Below, piece after piece: positions 4,318 to 5,067 of a stretch of 5,067 nt of DNA. A program made the translations under genes and the position numbers. Position 1 is the stretch's first letter. Every line of letters starts with the position of its first letter. The stretch lies in assembly GCA_009930275.1 (NCBI GenBank), contig RZYP01000139.1, positions 1 to 5,067 of the forward strand, read 5' to 3'. Below the pieces are notes generated by a model that worked only from the letters and a program-made list of their open reading frames with translations, searched no databases and was not told where the DNA came from. The DNA comes from Negativicutes bacterium. Lineage in GTDB: Bacteria > Bacillota_C > Negativicutes > Acidaminococcales > Acidaminococcaceae.

Positions 4318-5067
4318 ATTAGAAAGCTAAAGAAATATAAACCAACTCCTTTTATGGCAAAGGACTCTATCTACGATAAAGAGGCTGCAGATTATGCGGT
4401 CAACTTTATTGAGTGTTTAAGTCATACCAAGGGGAAATGGTCTGGAAAACCATTTGAACTGATTGATTGGCAAGAGCAGATTATCAGAGATCTCTTTGGC
4501 ACACTGAAGCCAGATGGCTATCGGCAGTTTAATACAGCCTATATTGAGATTCCTAAGAAAATGGGGAAATCTGAATTAGCGGCAGCTGTCGCATTACTGC
4601 TTACTTGTGGTGATGGCGAAGAAAGAGCCGAGGTTTATGGATGCGCCGCAGACAGGCAACAGGCATCCATTGTTTTTGAAGTGGCTGCTGACATGGTGCG
4701 AATGAATCCGGCACTGAGTAAACGAGTCAAAATCTTATCGGCAACAAAACGGATCATTTTCCAACCGACGAATAGTTTTTATCAAGTGCTTTCAGCAGAA
4801 GCCTATTCAAAGCATGGCTTTAATATTCATGGTGTTGTTTTTGACGAGCTACATACGCAGCCCAATAGAAAACTCTTTGATGTCATGACCAAAGGTTCTG
4901 GAGATGCAAGAACGCAGCCTCTTTATTTTCTGATCACCACAGCAGGCTCCGATACAAAATCAATCTGTTATGAAACCCATCAGAAAGCCAAAGACCTCAT
5001 GGAGAAAAGAAAGATTGACCCTACTTTTTATCCCGTTATTTATGGAGCAGATGAGTCCGATGATTGG
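4318..5067 (+). CDS. terL: Phage terminase large subunit, N-terminal ATPase half (partial at window end)
   Basis: This is the motor of phage DNA packaging: an ATPase that drives DNA into the prohead and a nuclease that cuts the concatemer. 250 residues are visible, less than half of the usual ~500-570, so the nuclease domain lies beyond the window. Counting from 4318: DWQEQII (50-56) resembles the adenine-binding Q motif, IPKKMGKSELAA (78-89) is the deviant Walker A, GVVFDELH (172-179) is Walker B with catalytic Glu177, and TTAG (207-210) is the coupling motif. These are typical of HK97-type large terminases of the Terminase_1 family. Start choice: the ribosome site points to ATT at 4318, giving a protein starting (M)RKLKKYKPTPFMAKDS, which agrees with my memory of relatives starting MRKLK. 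Alternatives are GTG 4309 (within the ribosome site) and ATG 4354 (no ribosome site). The frame is closed upstream by TGA at 4300-4302. Confidence 0.95.
   Translation, partial: MRKLKKYKPTPFMAKDSIYDKEAADYAVNFIECLSHTKGKWSGKPFELIDWQEQIIRDLFGTLKPDGYRQFNTAYIEIPKKMGKSELAAAVALLLTCGDGEERAEVYGCAADRQQASIVFEVAADMVRMNPALSKRVKILSATKRIIFQPTNSFYQVLSAEAYSKHGFNIHGVVFDELHTQPNRKLFDVMTKGSGDARTQPLYFLITTAGSDTKSICYETHQKAKDLMEKRKIDPTFYPVIYGADESDDW

Noticed and set aside
1..5067. CRISPR array, tRNA, insertion sequence or attachment site
   Set aside because: No regularly spaced repeats, cloverleaf, transposase or terminal inverted repeats were seen; the region is almost entirely coding on one strand.

Overview
The window is a compact, single-strand (+) stretch of a temperate phage, prophage or related mobile element from a low-to-moderate-GC Gram-positive bacterium (Bacillota, probably Clostridia or a relative). 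The host call rests on strong Shine-Dalgarno sites (AAAGGAGG, GGAGGTGA), A+T-leaning codon use, and a gene order I recognise from phages of that phylum: paired DNA methyltransferases, a 'virulence-related' protein, DUF4314, DUF5049, then the large terminase. The species cannot be told from the sequence.

Layout: 1-84 is the tail of an unidentified upstream gene. 74-1309 encodes a ParB-like domain fused to a beta-class N6-adenine/N4-cytosine methyltransferase. 1302-3038 encodes a C5-cytosine methyltransferase with an unusually long target-recognition region made of degenerate T-L/T-I units. Inside it, in the +1 frame at 1627-2019, lies an open 130-codon frame with its own ribosome site; its product resembles a small phage protein family, making it the best candidate here for an undescribed overlapping gene. 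3039-3132 is a short gap with a hairpin presenting the next ribosome site. 3133-3825 encodes the so-called virulence-related protein, 3809-4039 a DUF4314 protein and 4029-4208 a DUF5049 protein. 4209-4317 is a gap with two hairpins, the second resembling an intrinsic terminator. 4318-5067 is the N-terminal ATPase half of the large terminase, cut by the window edge, with an apparent ATT start.

How the genes fit together: four junctions overlap by 8-17 bases, and the ribosome site of each following gene lies within or just before the end of the previous one, so the genes form translationally coupled groups. The methyltransferases probably modify phage DNA before packaging, which would protect it from host restriction; no restriction endonuclease is visible. 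The terminase packages that DNA into proheads. The small proteins between them have no established function, but their position suggests a link to DNA modification, restriction evasion or packaging.
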